A stretch of 64,000 nt of DNA from an uncultured Erysipelotrichaceae bacterium (GCA_949744505.1 CATJXY010000052.1:1-64000), one strand, 5' to 3'. Counted from the stretch's first letter, positions 38,114-48,247 are shown. The notes: generated by a model not told the origin, from the sequence alone. Made by a program: numbers and translations.

Positions 38114-38461
38114 TGGTGGAGCTGAGGGGAATCGAACCCCTGTCCAAGAATTGCCTCCCATTTAGACCTCTACAGTTTATTTCGTTTTTAATAAAACAAA
38201 GACACTAAACGAACAAACAGTCTTTGAGTTTTCCTGTTTGATTTTCGTGCTTTTGTGCCAGGATCACAATCGCCTTATCCTTTATAAAGTGATGCCGGTG
38301 TCTGACCTAAAGGCAAATCATAGCCGACAGCTGCAAGCCAAATGTTAGGCTAATTAAGCAGCAAAACTTAATCTGTTTCCAGTTATTTTATTTTGGTACT
38401 TAGGGTACCACTCCACTGCAGTCTAAATCAAACATAAACCTGTCGAAACCTTTACAGCCCC
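38114..38461 (-). ncRNA. ssrA: tmRNA (transfer-messenger RNA)
   Basis: 348 nt. The 5' end GGGGCTGTAAAGGTTTCGAC and the 3' end ..GGACAGGGGTTCGATTCCCCTCAGCTCCACCA are the tRNA-Ala-like halves, including an encoded CCA. The tag reading frame ends with GCT GCT TAA and reads (N)KITGNRLSFAA; the exact resume codon is uncertain (AAT or AAA). It rescues stalled ribosomes with SmpB, whose gene is 5 bp upstream on the same strand. Confidence 0.97.
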
Positions 38462-38466
38462 ATTAA

Positions 38467-38919
38467 TTAATAGCGAAGCTTTAGAGCTTTTTCCATCTCT
38501 CTTTTCGCATCTTTCAGCTTCGCATCCTCACGCTTATCATAAAGCGCTTTTCCTTTTGCCAATGCAATTTCCAATTTGGCTCGTCCATTTTTTAAGATCA
38601 TCTTAACCGGGACGATCGTATATCCTTTTAGCTTCACTTTGTTTTGAAGTTTTCTGATTTCTTCCTTATGAAGTAAGAGTTTTCGCTCACGAGTTTCATC
38701 GTGATTGAACCGATTACCGAAATCATAAGCAGAAATATGCATTTCCTTAATATAGGCTTCATTGTCAATAAAACTGATATAAGCATCTTTGAATTGAACC
38801 TTACCAAGTCTAATTGATTTGATTTCTGTTCCTTGTAAAACAAGTCCTGCCTCATAAAACTCCTCGAGAAAATAATCATGTGAAGCTCTACGATTATAAG
38901 AAACTACTTTTTCACTCAC
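38467..38919 (-). CDS. smpB: SsrA-binding protein SmpB
   Basis: 150 residues. Conserved segments are NRRASHDYFLEEFYEAGLVLQGTEIKS, the AYISFIDNEAYIKEMHISAY core and the C-terminal LAKGKALYDKREDAKLKDAKREMEKAL tail that enters the ribosome decoding site. It binds tmRNA for trans-translation. Immediately upstream of ssrA and downstream of rnr, the classic order in Bacillota. Confidence 0.97.
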   Translation of the reverse strand: MSEKVVSYNRRASHDYFLEEFYEAGLVLQGTEIKSIRLGKVQFKDAYISFIDNEAYIKEMHISAYDFGNRFNHDETRERKLLLHKEEIRKLQNKVKLKGYTIVPVKMILKNGRAKLEIALAKGKALYDKREDAKLKDAKREMEKALKLRY

Positions 38920-38949
38920 GATCTCACCTCTTTTCTAGTATACCACAAT

Positions 38950-41061
38950 TCATCTTCTTTTTCTCGCTCCCGCAACGACAAAATCAATAATTTGTTTTTC
39001 TTTATCTGCCGCTAAAACTTTAATTCTGACTTTTTGCCCTAATTTATATATCTTATGTGTTCTTTCTCCCATTAATGAGAAATTAGCAGGATCATAATTA
39101 TAATAATCATCTTTTAGCGTGCTGAGTTGAACAAGCCCTTCTACTGTATTTTCAAGTTGAACAAAAAATCCAAACTTGGTCACCCCACTAATGATACCAT
39201 CAAAATATTTTCCGACAAAGCGAAGCATATACTCTGCTTTTTTCATATCCTCCACTTCTCGCTCCGCTTCAATAGCGATTCTTTCACAAATCGAAGTTTC
39301 ATCCGCAAGTTCTTCCATTAGAATTTCATCTTGATGTATCGATTCTTTATCCGCATTCAAATCAAAAAAATATTTTCTTAACATGCGGTGAACAATTAAA
39401 TCAGGGTAACGACGAATAGGCGATGTAAAATGTGTATACTCTTTTAGCGCTAATCCGAAATGCCCTAAACAATGACTGTCATATTTTGCTTTCTGCATAG
39501 ACCGTAACGCAATTAAAGATAAGGCCGGATAACAGTCTTCATCTTTAAACACCTCTAACATTTCTTGAATCTGATTTGGCTTTAAATCATCTAATCCACC
39601 TTTAATTCGATATCCCATAATTAAAGCGACACGAGCCAATTCTTTTGCTTTCTTTAATTCCGGTTGTTCATGAATTCGATACAAAGAGGGTATTTCCATC
39701 CACTTCATATGAGCGGCCACACATTCATTCGCACATACCATGAAATCTTCAATCATTCTTTCTGATTCTCCTCTTTCTCTTGGGAAAATATCAAGAACAT
39801 CTCCGTTTTCATTCACTTGAATCACTGCCTCTTCTTTATCAAAGCTGATAGAACCGAGTGACTCTCTTCTTTTTCTGATCAAAGAAGCACACTCTTGCAT
39901 ATCCTCAAATAAACTTCCCAATCGACGATATCGATTGCATAATTCAGGATCCTGATCTAAAATACGATTTACATTTTCGTAAGTCATTCTCTCCGTACTC
40001 TTGATGTAAGATGGATAAATCTGATAGCTTGCCACTTCACCGGATTGGTTAATTTCCATATCACACGTTAATGTTAAACGAACCACATGCGGATTTAAAC
40101 TACATATTCCATTGGACAAAAGTTGTGGAAGCATCGGCACGACACGATCTACAACATAAACAGAAGTTCCTCTTCTTCTCGCTTCATTGTCCAAAGGGGA
40201 ATTCTCCGTGACATAATAAGAAACATCCGCAATATGAACTCCTAATTTAAACCCTTCTTGAGTACGTTCTATACTGATTGCGTCATCGAAGTCTTTTGAA
40301 TCATTTCCGTCTATTGTCACAATGGTACGATGAGTTAAATCTGTTCTTCCTTTTTTTTGCTCAGCACTGACTGTTTGATCGATAGCTTCCGCCTGCTTCA
40401 TCACATCTTCAGGAAAATCAGGCTCAATGTTATGCTCTAAAAGTATACTGAGAATATCCATTCCCGGATCATCTTTGTGTCCCAATATTTTTTCTATTTC
40501 AAGATGCATGCACTTTCCATATTGGACAATCTTCATCAATACTTTATAGCCATCAATTAAATGAAATGCTGATGCATTGATTAATTTGAGTTTAGAATGA
40601 ATGGTTTTATTTTCCAAGCTTACATGAATTCCTCGTTTTAGATGAATCGTTCCAATCAAATGCGTTGTATTCCTCTTTAAAACTTTAATGATACTGCATT
40701 CCCTATCTCCGCTTTTATATTCAACCTTCTTTGCGGCAACTTCATCCCCATTCATCGCATCCACCATATTCTTTTCATTCACATAAATACCGGATTCTTC
40801 ATCTGCACAATCTACAAATCCGAATCCTTTTGGATTGATGCTCAATTTTCCAATGATGATTCCCGCTTCTTGAATTGAAATATAACGGTCTTTTTTATCT
40901 TGAGCAATCTCAATATCTTCCACCATTTCATTCATTGTTTTTATCAAATACTTAAATGATTGTGTTTCTGTACAATTTAAAAGAGTTGCCCATTCATGAA
41001 TATCCAATGGATGATACGTTGTCTTATTTATTTCATTCAATATCTGTTCTTTCAAAATCAT
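38950..41061 (-). CDS. rnr: Ribonuclease R
   Basis: 703 residues: an N-terminal winged helix and cold-shock domains (~65-210), the RNB exonuclease domain with the catalytic Asp cluster (TIDGNDSKDFDDAISIE, ~250) and a C-terminal S1 domain (GKYFDGIISGVTKFGFFVQL, ~625-700). It is a 3'-5' exoribonuclease that degrades structured RNA and tmRNA-tagged mRNA, consistent with neighbouring smpB-ssrA. It lacks the long basic tail of some RNase R proteins and ends GARKRR. RBS GGAGGTG. Confidence 0.95.
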   Translation of the reverse strand: MILKEQILNEINKTTYHPLDIHEWATLLNCTETQSFKYLIKTMNEMVEDIEIAQDKKDRYISIQEAGIIIGKLSINPKGFGFVDCADEESGIYVNEKNMVDAMNGDEVAAKKVEYKSGDRECSIIKVLKRNTTHLIGTIHLKRGIHVSLENKTIHSKLKLINASAFHLIDGYKVLMKIVQYGKCMHLEIEKILGHKDDPGMDILSILLEHNIEPDFPEDVMKQAEAIDQTVSAEQKKGRTDLTHRTIVTIDGNDSKDFDDAISIERTQEGFKLGVHIADVSYYVTENSPLDNEARRRGTSVYVVDRVVPMLPQLLSNGICSLNPHVVRLTLTCDMEINQSGEVASYQIYPSYIKSTERMTYENVNRILDQDPELCNRYRRLGSLFEDMQECASLIRKRRESLGSISFDKEEAVIQVNENGDVLDIFPRERGESERMIEDFMVCANECVAAHMKWMEIPSLYRIHEQPELKKAKELARVALIMGYRIKGGLDDLKPNQIQEMLEVFKDEDCYPALSLIALRSMQKAKYDSHCLGHFGLALKEYTHFTSPIRRYPDLIVHRMLRKYFFDLNADKESIHQDEILMEELADETSICERIAIEAEREVEDMKKAEYMLRFVGKYFDGIISGVTKFGFFVQLENTVEGLVQLSTLKDDYYNYDPANFSLMGERTHKIYKLGQKVRIKVLAADKEKQIIDFVVAGARKRR

Positions 41062-41080
41062 TTTTTCACCTCCTTGCCGT

Positions 41081-41105
41081 AAAAAAATAAAAAGGCCTTT
41101 CGGCC
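41081..41105 (-). terminator. Intrinsic terminator between secG and rnr
   Basis: GGCC-GAAA-GGCC tetraloop hairpin then UUUUUAUUUUUUU on the minus strand. Partial readthrough into rnr is likely, since the two genes are usually co-transcribed. Confidence 0.8.
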
Positions 41106-41109
41106 GCTT

Positions 41110-41340
41110 CTATATAATTCTGATAAGTATAACTAACACGAAGAATGTTACCCCTGTAATAAGAGTCAGGTTAGAAATAACTTTTTCAGGTCCTCTCTCT
41201 TTTACATTGGCAAACAGATTCAATCCACCGCTTCCAGTAAAAGCGCTGCTCAATCCATCTGATTTTCCGCTTTGTAACAAAGAAAGAAGGATTAAAAATA
41301 CGGCCACAATCATAATAGCAATTTCTAAGAAATCTTTCAT
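41110..41340 (-). CDS. secG: Preprotein translocase subunit SecG
   Basis: 76 residues: two membrane helices flanking the conserved LLQSGKSDGLSSAFTGSGGLNLF loop, and a C-terminal helix. It assists SecYE in export. It heads the secG-rnr-smpB-ssrA cluster. Confidence 0.93.
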   Translation of the reverse strand: MKDFLEIAIMIVAVFLILLSLLQSGKSDGLSSAFTGSGGLNLFANVKERGPEKVISNLTLITGVTFFVLVILIRII

Positions 41341-41412
41341 TTTAATCTCCTTCCTGCAAATATCTCATTTATGCTTGTCTATTATAACAAAATCATATTA
41401 AGAATGCAAACA

Positions 41413-41910
41413 TTATTTAATTGACTTCAAGATACGCTCTGCCTCTTCATGGCTTTTCATGACAACAATTTCTAAATGTGGGAACTCTTTTTTCAAGCTT
41501 TTCAAATCATCCAGCTTATAATCCCATATAAATTTCATAAATTCTAAGTCGATTTTTTCAACGCAATTTTTTGGCATATCCACTCTACTTTTTCCCCAAT
41601 TTAAAATTGCTCGTTTTATGTAACCGTATAAAGATTCAATACGAGGAAGATCATAAGCATAAAGAATTTCTGCTTTTTCACACCTCTTTTTTAAAGTACG
41701 CGAAAAGTTTCCATCCATGATCCACTCTTCTTTTTCCAATGCTTCATCCAATTTCAAATCAAATTCTTCTTTTGTGCTTTGAACCCAATTCTCATTCCAC
41801 CAAAGTTGGTCCAAATGAACAAGAGGTAATCCCGTTTTTTTCGCAAGTTTGATTGCAAATGTTGACTTTCCACTTCCCGGTCTTCCGATGATACAAATTC
41901 TTTTTGCCAT
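41413..41910 (-). CDS. Small P-loop kinase-like protein (FlaR/topology-modulation/adenylate-kinase-like)
   Basis: 165 residues. Walker A GRPGSGKST (~9-17), then VHLDQLWWNENW and IMDGNFSRTL, the signature of proteins annotated as DNA-topology modulation protein or adenylate-kinase-like ATPase. The actual substrate is not settled in this family; a nucleoside or small-molecule phosphotransferase is likely. A separate unit between secG and tpiA, with RBS AAAGGAGA. Confidence 0.8.
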   Translation of the reverse strand: MAKRICIIGRPGSGKSTFAIKLAKKTGLPLVHLDQLWWNENWVQSTKEEFDLKLDEALEKEEWIMDGNFSRTLKKRCEKAEILYAYDLPRIESLYGYIKRAILNWGKSRVDMPKNCVEKIDLEFMKFIWDYKLDDLKSLKKEFPHLEIVVMKSHEEAERILKSIK

Positions 41911-41991
41911 AAGTTTCTCCTTTTCTAGGTTTTTTATTATAGCAAAACTTATTATTTTTACAAGATACCTCTGTTTGCAAGAGCATTATTA

Positions 41992-42180
41992 CTATTTTTT
42001 GTGAACTCTTTTTGTATGAGAAGGTTGACAAAGCTTCAATCCTATAAGTATTAAAAATACAGGCCAGTATTGTTTACTGATTGATGCAACATGGTCTAAT
42101 AATAAAAATATATCCAATGAGGGATCAATCAAAAGGATGACTCCCGAAATACAAAAAATAATGCCCAGCCGACTCCTCAT
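41992..42180 (-). CDS. Small two-helix membrane protein (LiaI/DUF5668-like)
   Basis: 62 residues with two hydrophobic segments (LGIIFCISGVILLIDPS and YWPVFLILIGLKL), the arrangement seen in LiaI/LiaF and DUF5668 membrane proteins, and a basic tail. A strong RBS (AAAGGAGGAAAGG) supports it as a real gene. Function unknown. It lies between tpiA and the P-loop kinase. Confidence 0.65.
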   Translation of the reverse strand: MRSRLGIIFCISGVILLIDPSLDIFLLLDHVASISKQYWPVFLILIGLKLCQPSHTKRVHKK

Positions 42181-42247
42181 AACCTTTCCTCCTTTATAAG
42201 GAAAGTATAAGATTTCAACTGAGCATTTTTTGTCAAATTAATGCACT

Positions 42248-42994
42248 TTATTTTGTAGCATCAATAATTTCAGTAAATGAATCCTCTTTAAGACTTGCTC
42301 CACCAATCAAAGCACCATCAATATCCGGCATAGCCATGTATTCTTTGATATTGTTTGGCTTAACAGATCCACCGTATTGAACACGTACATTTTCTGCTGC
42401 TTCATCCCCATACATCACACGAACTTGATCACGAACGATAGCACAGCACTTTTCAGCGATTTCTGTATTTGCACTCTTACCTGTTCCGATAGCCCAAATC
42501 GGTTCATAAGCAATAACCATCTTTCCGACACATTTAGGGCAAAGATCTTTCAATCCACCGGCAATCTGAGCACGAATAACAGCTTCGGTTTCACCGGCAT
42601 CAAATTGAGCTTCGGTTTCACCACAGCACATAATCGGTGTAATATTTGCTTCAATAAGACGTTTTACTTTCTTATTTACTGTTTCATCTGTTTCATTGAA
42701 CATTTGTCTTCTTTCAGAGTGTCCGATAATACAATGAGTCACTCCGATTTCTTGAAGCATTGGTACACTGACTTCTCCGGTAAATGCACCGGCATCTTCA
42801 AAGTGACAGTTCTCTGCGGCAATAATCAAATTTTTTGCATTCTTTACACATGTTTCAACACATGTAAACGGAGCACCGATTCCATAAGTTGCAGCAGCAC
42901 CTTCACATTTTGGATCGATTGCTTTTACAAATGCTTCTGCATCCTTATTCAATTTATTCATTTTCCAGTTTCCAACAATAATTGGTTTTCTCAT
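42248..42994 (-). CDS. tpiA: Triosephosphate isomerase
   Basis: 248 residues. NWKMN (~9), His in IIGHSERR (~92) and the catalytic Glu in AYEPIWAIGTG (~164), plus the phosphate-binding YGGSVKP. It interconverts DHAP and glyceraldehyde-3-phosphate. I start at ATG 42994; the track's GTG at 43006 lies within the RBS (GAAGGAGTGAG). It follows pgk by ~18 nt in one operon. Confidence 0.96.
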   Translation of the reverse strand: MRKPIIVGNWKMNKLNKDAEAFVKAIDPKCEGAAATYGIGAPFTCVETCVKNAKNLIIAAENCHFEDAGAFTGEVSVPMLQEIGVTHCIIGHSERRQMFNETDETVNKKVKRLIEANITPIMCCGETEAQFDAGETEAVIRAQIAGGLKDLCPKCVGKMVIAYEPIWAIGTGKSANTEIAEKCCAIVRDQVRVMYGDEAAENVRVQYGGSVKPNNIKEYMAMPDIDGALIGGASLKEDSFTEIIDATK

Positions 42995-43012
42995 AATACC
43001 ACTCACTCCTTC

Positions 43013-44206
43013 TTATTTATCTTGAATTACAGCAATACCCGGAAGTTCTTTTCCTTCCATGAATTCAAGAGAAGCTCCACCACCGGTTGAGATGTGTGAG
43101 AATTTATCTCCGAATCCTAGGTTTTTAGCAGCGGAAGCACTATCACCACCACCGATTACTGTATAAGCACCCGGAAGTGCGGAAATTGCTTTACATACTT
43201 CGATTGTCCCTGTAGCATATTTAGCCATTTCAAATACACCCATAGGTCCATTCCATACAACTGTCTTAGCTCCTTCAAGCTCTTTCTTGAATAGCTCAAT
43301 TGATTTAGGACCGATATCCAATCCTTGCCATCCGGCTGGGATATCTCCTTCAAATACTTTTGACTCTGTTTCTTCAGAGAATTCTGTTGTTGCATTTGTA
43401 TCAACCGGAAGAACGATCTTACCGTTTGCACGTGCAAGGAAATCTTTAGCCAATTCTACTTTATCTTGTTCAAGCAAAGAATCCCCGACTGTTTGACCTT
43501 GAGCCACTTTAAATGTATAAGCCATACCACCACCGATAATAATCTTATCGGCAATCTTCATCAAGTTTTCAATCACCGCAATTTTATCAGATACTTTAGC
43601 ACCGCCTAAAACCGCAACCAACGGACGAGCCGGATTATCAATCGCCTTTGTTAAAGCTGTTACTTCTTTTTCAACCAAGAAACCTAACGCAGAAGGCAAG
43701 ATACTTGGAATACCGGCTGTTGTTGCATGGGCTCTATGAACAGAACCGAATGCATCGGATACATATAAATCACCTAAAGAAGCCCAATATTTGCTAAGTT
43801 CAGGATCATTCTTACTTTCACCCTTTTCATAACGAGTGTTCTGCATCAAAACAATTTCTCCGTCTTTCAATGCCGCTACTGCATTTTCCAATTCTGCTCC
43901 GCGAGTAACCGGTACAAAAGTAACCTTTGTATCAACAAGTTCTGCCAAGCGAACTGCTACCGGAGCCATATCGTTTTTCTTCTTATCTGCTTCACATTTT
44001 TCAGGATCTTTATGATCTACTTTACCCAAATGTGACATCAAAATAATTTTAGCTCCGTTTTCAACTAAGTAATTGATAGTAGGAAGAGCTGCCTGAATAC
44101 GGTTGTCATCTGTAATTACACCGTTTTTACGAGGAACGTTAAAGTCAACACGAACAATGACACGTTTTCCTCTTACATCTAAGTCTTTTACTGTTTGTTT
44201 TGCCAT
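43013..44206 (-). CDS. pgk: Phosphoglycerate kinase
   Basis: 397 residues, normal length. N-terminal [13 protein letters not shown], mid-domain [16 protein letters not shown] and GFLVEKEV, and C-terminal nucleotide-binding [18 protein letters not shown]. It makes ATP from 1,3-bisphosphoglycerate. Promoter TTTACA-18-TATAAT with extended TGG; RBS AAAGGAGG. Confidence 0.97.
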   Translation of the reverse strand: MAKQTVKDLDVRGKRVIVRVDFNVPRKNGVITDDNRIQAALPTINYLVENGAKIILMSHLGKVDHKDPEKCEADKKKNDMAPVAVRLAELVDTKVTFVPVTRGAELENAVAALKDGEIVLMQNTRYEKGESKNDPELSKYWASLGDLYVSDAFGSVHRAHATTAGIPSILPSALGFLVEKEVTALTKAIDNPARPLVAVLGGAKVSDKIAVIENLMKIADKIIIGGGMAYTFKVAQGQTVGDSLLEQDKVELAKDFLARANGKIVLPVDTNATTEFSEETESKVFEGDIPAGWQGLDIGPKSIELFKKELEGAKTVVWNGPMGVFEMAKYATGTIEVCKAISALPGAYTVIGGGDSASAAKNLGFGDKFSHISTGGGASLEFMEGKELPGIAVIQDK

Positions 44207-44235
44207 ATTAAAAATAGCCTCCTTTAAACAGTCAA

Positions 44236-44265
44236 ATTATACCATTCAAACCCATTTTTTGTAAA
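44236..44265 (-). promoter_or_regulatory. pgk-tpiA promoter
   Basis: Minus strand -35 TTTACA (44265-44260), 18-nt spacer, extended -10 TGGTATAAT (TATAAT at 44241-44236). Confidence 0.7.
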
Positions 44266-44331
44266 CAGAAAGACAGCCTTTTGACCGACAATTCACAAAC
44301 TTTTATTTCATTTCTCTTAATATTTTAACTT

Positions 44332-44364
44332 TTTTTAAAAAGCGACTGCCGTAGCAATCGCTTT
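44332..44364 (-). terminator. glg operon terminator
   Basis: AAAGCGA / TCGCTTT stem overlapping the glgA stop, followed by a U-rich run on the minus strand. Confidence 0.75.
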
Positions 44365-45796
44365 AAAGTGAATTATAAACTTCAATATATCTATCTGCGG
44401 ACAATTCCCAACTCACATCAACAGACAGTGCATTTTTAACAAGCATTCTCCATGATTTCTTATCATCATAGAAGACATGGGCCGCATAATAAAGTGTATT
44501 GATCAATTCTTGAGAACTGAAATTTGTAAAACTGAATCCGGTTCCCTCTTTTGTATACTCATTATACGGTTGAACTGTATCTTTAAGACCCCCGGTTTCT
44601 CGAACAAGTGGTAAAGATCCATAATGCATCGCAATCAATTGACCGATTCCGCATGGTTCAAATAAACTCGGCATTAAGAATAAATCACAAGAAGCATAAA
44701 TTCGATGTGCTAAGGCTTCATTGTAATCTTGGATGTAAGACATTTTATTTCTGTTTCGATCCGCCATATAACGAAGACCGGCTTCAATATCGGCCTCTCC
44801 TGTTCCTAAAATTACGAACTGAACTCTCATTTCCATGATTTCTTCAATTCTTTCTAAAATCAAATTAATTCCTTTTTGCCATGTCAAACGAGATACAAGA
44901 CCTATCATCAAGACATCGTCATCTTGATCCAATCCCAATTCTTGTTGCAAAGCTCGCTTGTTTTCAAGTTTACCGCTAAACGGATTACGCTTATCAAAGT
45001 TCTTTGCCAAAAGAGGATCGGTTTTAGTATTCCACTCAAAAACATTGATTCCATTTACAATACCAACCAGATCTCCTTTTCTGCTTTCAAGAACCCCCTC
45101 CATATTTTCACCATAGGCTCTTGTCAAAATTTCTTTTGAATACGTATCAGACACTGTTGTAATTTTATCACATGTCATCAATCCGGTTTTCAAAAAACTG
45201 ACTCCATCATGGAAGCGCATATAACCATTGTAATAAAATTCATCCGATAATCCAAAGCATGATCCTAAAATATCTTTCGAATAGTTCCCTTGGAATGCCA
45301 AATTATGAATTGTATAAACATGTTTAATACGCGTATATCTTTCATCATAACCATAATGAATCTTACATAAAGCTCCTATCATTCCGGTATGCCAGTCATG
45401 GCAATGCATGATATCCGGCCAAAAATCAACATGCGGAAGCATTTCTAATACCGCTTTTTGATAAAAGGCAAAACGTTCCCCATCATCTGCATATCCATAC
45501 AAACCATCTCGTTCAAAATAACCTTGATGTTCAATAAAATAATAAGTCACATTCCCAGAAACCGTTTTATAAACAGTTGCAATTGTATGGATAATTCCCA
45601 TGTCAATCGGGTACGTAGCAATTCTTTCAAATCCATCACGATTGTTTTTGGCAATTTTCAAATAAAGAGGTAAAACAACACGAACATCATTCCCTTTGTT
45701 ATTTAAAATTTCAGGCAACGATCCAACAACATCAGCCAATCCCCCACTTTTTATAAACGGAAGTCCTTCAGAAGCAACAAATAGTACTGATTTCAT
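44363..45796 (-). CDS. glgA: Glycogen synthase (ADP-glucose, GT5)
   Basis: 477 residues. N-terminal KSGGLADVVGSLPEIL (ADP-glucose binding), C-terminal GT-B domain with GLVSRLTWQKGI and the FLMPSLFEPCGIGQLIAM donor-site motif. It elongates alpha-1,4 glucan from ADP-glucose made by GlgC/GlgD. I start at ATG 45796 (AGGTG 6 nt upstream) rather than the track GTG at 45805. Last gene of glgC-glgD-glgA. Confidence 0.95.
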   Translation of the reverse strand: MKSVLFVASEGLPFIKSGGLADVVGSLPEILNNKGNDVRVVLPLYLKIAKNNRDGFERIATYPIDMGIIHTIATVYKTVSGNVTYYFIEHQGYFERDGLYGYADDGERFAFYQKAVLEMLPHVDFWPDIMHCHDWHTGMIGALCKIHYGYDERYTRIKHVYTIHNLAFQGNYSKDILGSCFGLSDEFYYNGYMRFHDGVSFLKTGLMTCDKITTVSDTYSKEILTRAYGENMEGVLESRKGDLVGIVNGINVFEWNTKTDPLLAKNFDKRNPFSGKLENKRALQQELGLDQDDDVLMIGLVSRLTWQKGINLILERIEEIMEMRVQFVILGTGEADIEAGLRYMADRNRNKMSYIQDYNEALAHRIYASCDLFLMPSLFEPCGIGQLIAMHYGSLPLVRETGGLKDTVQPYNEYTKEGTGFSFTNFSSQELINTLYYAAHVFYDDKKSWRMLVKNALSVDVSWELSADRYIEVYNSL

Positions 45797-45805
45797 AGTT
45801 TTCAC

Positions 45806-46924
45806 CTAAATATTATCCCGGCGTTTAACATAAACCGGAAGTTTTGGGTTATCCCCTTTTAATCCTTTAACTTTATTCACTACAGCATGCTTATCTACTA
45901 TAGCTGTATCCAAATTTACATCATTTCCAATATACGCTTCCGGAAGAATAATTGAATTTTTGACTATACTTCCCTTTTTAATTTTAACATTTCGACCAAT
46001 AACGCTGTTGATAACTTCACCTTCGATCACGCAACCATTCGCAATGACGGATCCCTGTACTTTAGCATCTTCACTGAAATAAGTCGGAGCTGAATCATTT
46101 GTTTTCGTATGAATCGGCCAATCATCCTTAAACAGTTCCTTCGCTATTTCATAATTCTTAAGTTCCATGTTTACCTTATAGTAACCACCCAAATAATTAA
46201 TGCAGCCAAGATATCCACGTAATGAAACACCTTTGATAACCAACTCATCACAACTTTCTGCCAAAATATCTTTAAACCAGAAAATAGAACTTGTCTTTGC
46301 AGCCTTTTTTACTAGCTCAATAAACAATTTCTTAGATAAAATATACGCTTCTAATGAAATATTTCTGTTTTTAAACTTACCATTATTCTTAACAATTTCA
46401 GAAATGCGATGATCTCTATCCATTGTCAACGTATCGCAAGCCCAATACTCATCCTTCGCATCATCTACGGCCTTATAAAGAACACTGATATCTGCATTTG
46501 ATTTAATATGCTCTTCCAGAATCTCATTGTAATCGGCACGATAAATCATATAACTTGGTGCCATGACAACATATTCTTCATCAGATTCTTCGATATATTG
46601 CATATTCTGCATAAACTGGGCAATATCCGTATTGTAAATAGAAGAAGTCACTTCTTCTTCACCATAAAGAATATGCAATTTCCCTTGTTTTGAATTGATA
46701 TTATAATGGCGACCTGTTCCTAAATGTTCAATTAAAGAACGTGGTTTATTTTTGATATAAACTTGAATATGATCAATTCCCGAATTGGTCATATTTGATA
46801 AGACAAAGTCAATAACACGATATCTTCCTAGAATTGAAACGGCAGATAGAGGTCGAAACTGTGTCATTTCATTTAAATCAATACTATTTCCCTCAAAATT
46901 AATAATTCCTAATGCATCACACAT
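45806..46924 (-). CDS. glgD: Glucose-1-phosphate adenylyltransferase subunit GlgD
   Basis: 372 residues of the GlgD type, the non-catalytic or regulatory partner of GlgC in Bacillota. The N-terminal segment has FRPLSAVSILGRYRVIDFVLSN but not the full GlgC GGRGxRL nucleotide loop. The C-terminal part is a left-handed beta-helix with hexapeptide-like repeats (VQGSVIANGCVIEGEVINSV). It overlaps tightly with glgA downstream. Confidence 0.93.
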   Translation of the reverse strand: MCDALGIINFEGNSIDLNEMTQFRPLSAVSILGRYRVIDFVLSNMTNSGIDHIQVYIKNKPRSLIEHLGTGRHYNINSKQGKLHILYGEEEVTSSIYNTDIAQFMQNMQYIEESDEEYVVMAPSYMIYRADYNEILEEHIKSNADISVLYKAVDDAKDEYWACDTLTMDRDHRISEIVKNNGKFKNRNISLEAYILSKKLFIELVKKAAKTSSIFWFKDILAESCDELVIKGVSLRGYLGCINYLGGYYKVNMELKNYEIAKELFKDDWPIHTKTNDSAPTYFSEDAKVQGSVIANGCVIEGEVINSVIGRNVKIKKGSIVKNSIILPEAYIGNDVNLDTAIVDKHAVVNKVKGLKGDNPKLPVYVKRRDNI

Positions 46925-46936
46925 CTTGATCCCCTC

Positions 46937-48067
46937 CTACTTCACTTTCTTTTTAGCAGCCAAAACAATTTCAGCGCTCTCTTTATCCCCGACTACTGCA
47001 TCTTCCAAAACCTCAACGTCTTCACCTACAATAGCACGAGTTACAGTTGCCCCACTACGTATTACTGAATCTGTCATAATTACAGAATCTACTACCGTTG
47101 CCCCTTTTTCTACTTTAACACCGGTAAACAATACAGAATTCTTAACCGTTCCTTCAACGATACATCCCTGTGTAATAATGGACTTATTCACAACTGCTTC
47201 ATCACCGATAAATTGTGGTGCCCCCCCCACATCTTCTGTAAATATTTTCCATTTTGAATCCATCAATTGAAGCGAGTTATTCGGATCAAGAAGATCCATA
47301 TTTGCTTCCCAAAGACTATCAATGGTTCCGACATCCTTCCAATAGCCTTTAAAACGATATGCCATAAGCTTTTTACCGTCATTTAAAAATGCCGGGATAA
47401 TATCTTTTCCAAAGTCATGATTTGATTGTTCTGTCTTTTCATCTGCCAACAAATATTTGCGAAGAGTTTTGTAATCGAAAATATAAATTCCCATTGAAGC
47501 AAGATTGCTCTTCGGCTTTGCCGGTTTTTCTTCAAATTCTACAATAACATCATCTGCATCCGTATTCATAATTCCAAAACGACTTGCTTCTTTCATCGGA
47601 ACTTCGAGTACCGCAATCGTAGCATCTGCATTATTTGCTTTATGGCAAGCCAGCATTTTGGAATAATCCATTTTATAAATGTGATCTCCGGATAAAATTA
47701 AAACATATTCTGCTTCCATTTGATCCAAAAAATCCAAATTCTGTGTTATCGCATCTGCCGTACCACGATACCATCCAAGTCCGGTATCCTTTTCTCTCGG
47801 TGGTAACACGAATACACCACTGTCCTTGGCATCGAGTCCCCAGTATTCGTCTTTTGCAACATAAGAATTTAATAAAACCGATTCATACTGAGTCAAAACA
47901 CCCACAACATTAATACCCGAATTCGCACAATTACTTAATGGAAAATCGATAATACGATATTTCCCACCGTAATGTACTGCCGGTTTAGCAACTTTTTTGG
48001 TAAGGTCCAAGAGTCTGCTTCCTCTTCCGCCTGCAAGTATCATTGCAACCATGTTATTTTGTCTCAT
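46937..48067 (-). CDS. glgC: Glucose-1-phosphate adenylyltransferase GlgC
   Basis: 376 residues. Catalytic loop [43 protein letters not shown] and C-terminal beta-helix. It makes ADP-glucose for glycogen. I start at ATG 48067, served by AGAGG at 9 nt; the track TTG at 48076 overlaps that RBS. First gene of the operon. No branching enzyme or phosphorylase gene is adjacent. Confidence 0.95.
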   Translation of the reverse strand: MRQNNMVAMILAGGRGSRLLDLTKKVAKPAVHYGGKYRIIDFPLSNCANSGINVVGVLTQYESVLLNSYVAKDEYWGLDAKDSGVFVLPPREKDTGLGWYRGTADAITQNLDFLDQMEAEYVLILSGDHIYKMDYSKMLACHKANNADATIAVLEVPMKEASRFGIMNTDADDVIVEFEEKPAKPKSNLASMGIYIFDYKTLRKYLLADEKTEQSNHDFGKDIIPAFLNDGKKLMAYRFKGYWKDVGTIDSLWEANMDLLDPNNSLQLMDSKWKIFTEDVGGAPQFIGDEAVVNKSIITQGCIVEGTVKNSVLFTGVKVEKGATVVDSVIMTDSVIRSGATVTRAIVGEDVEVLEDAVVGDKESAEIVLAAKKKVK

Positions 48068-48097
48068 TTGTTTCAACCTCTGCGTTTCTTTAATTTA

Positions 48098-48126
48098 ATT
48101 ATAACTAATTTCCAGGAACTTGAAAA
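48098..48126 (-). promoter_or_regulatory. glgC promoter
   Basis: Minus strand -10 TATAAT (48103-48098), 17-nt spacer, weak -35 TTTTCA (48126-48121). Confidence 0.5.
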
Positions 48127-48230
48127 GCATTTTATGTAATCCCTTACATTTTATTTTCATTTTTTTGATTCAGTTCCTCTTTTTCACTTCACTTTACATT
48201 CATTTTCTCCTCCCTAAACTTAAAACTTTC

Positions 48231-48247
48231 CATGCATTTTATGCATG
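48231..48247. promoter_or_regulatory. Palindrome CATGCAT-TTT-ATGCATG between glgC and the DUF624 gene
   Basis: A perfect 7-bp inverted repeat in the 297-bp spacer (48068-48364), ~105 bp upstream of the glgC -35. It lacks a U-run on either side, so it is more like an operator than a terminator. I see no gene in this spacer; the plus-strand ORF 48245-48505 has no RBS. Confidence 0.35.

Noticed and set aside
42377-43090. 237-residue plus-strand ORF
   Set aside because: Antisense shadow of tpiA; Cys/Phe-rich composition with no RBS.
46785-47270. 161-residue plus-strand ORF
   Set aside because: Shadow of glgD/glgC on the opposite strand; Ser/Thr-rich low-complexity translation.
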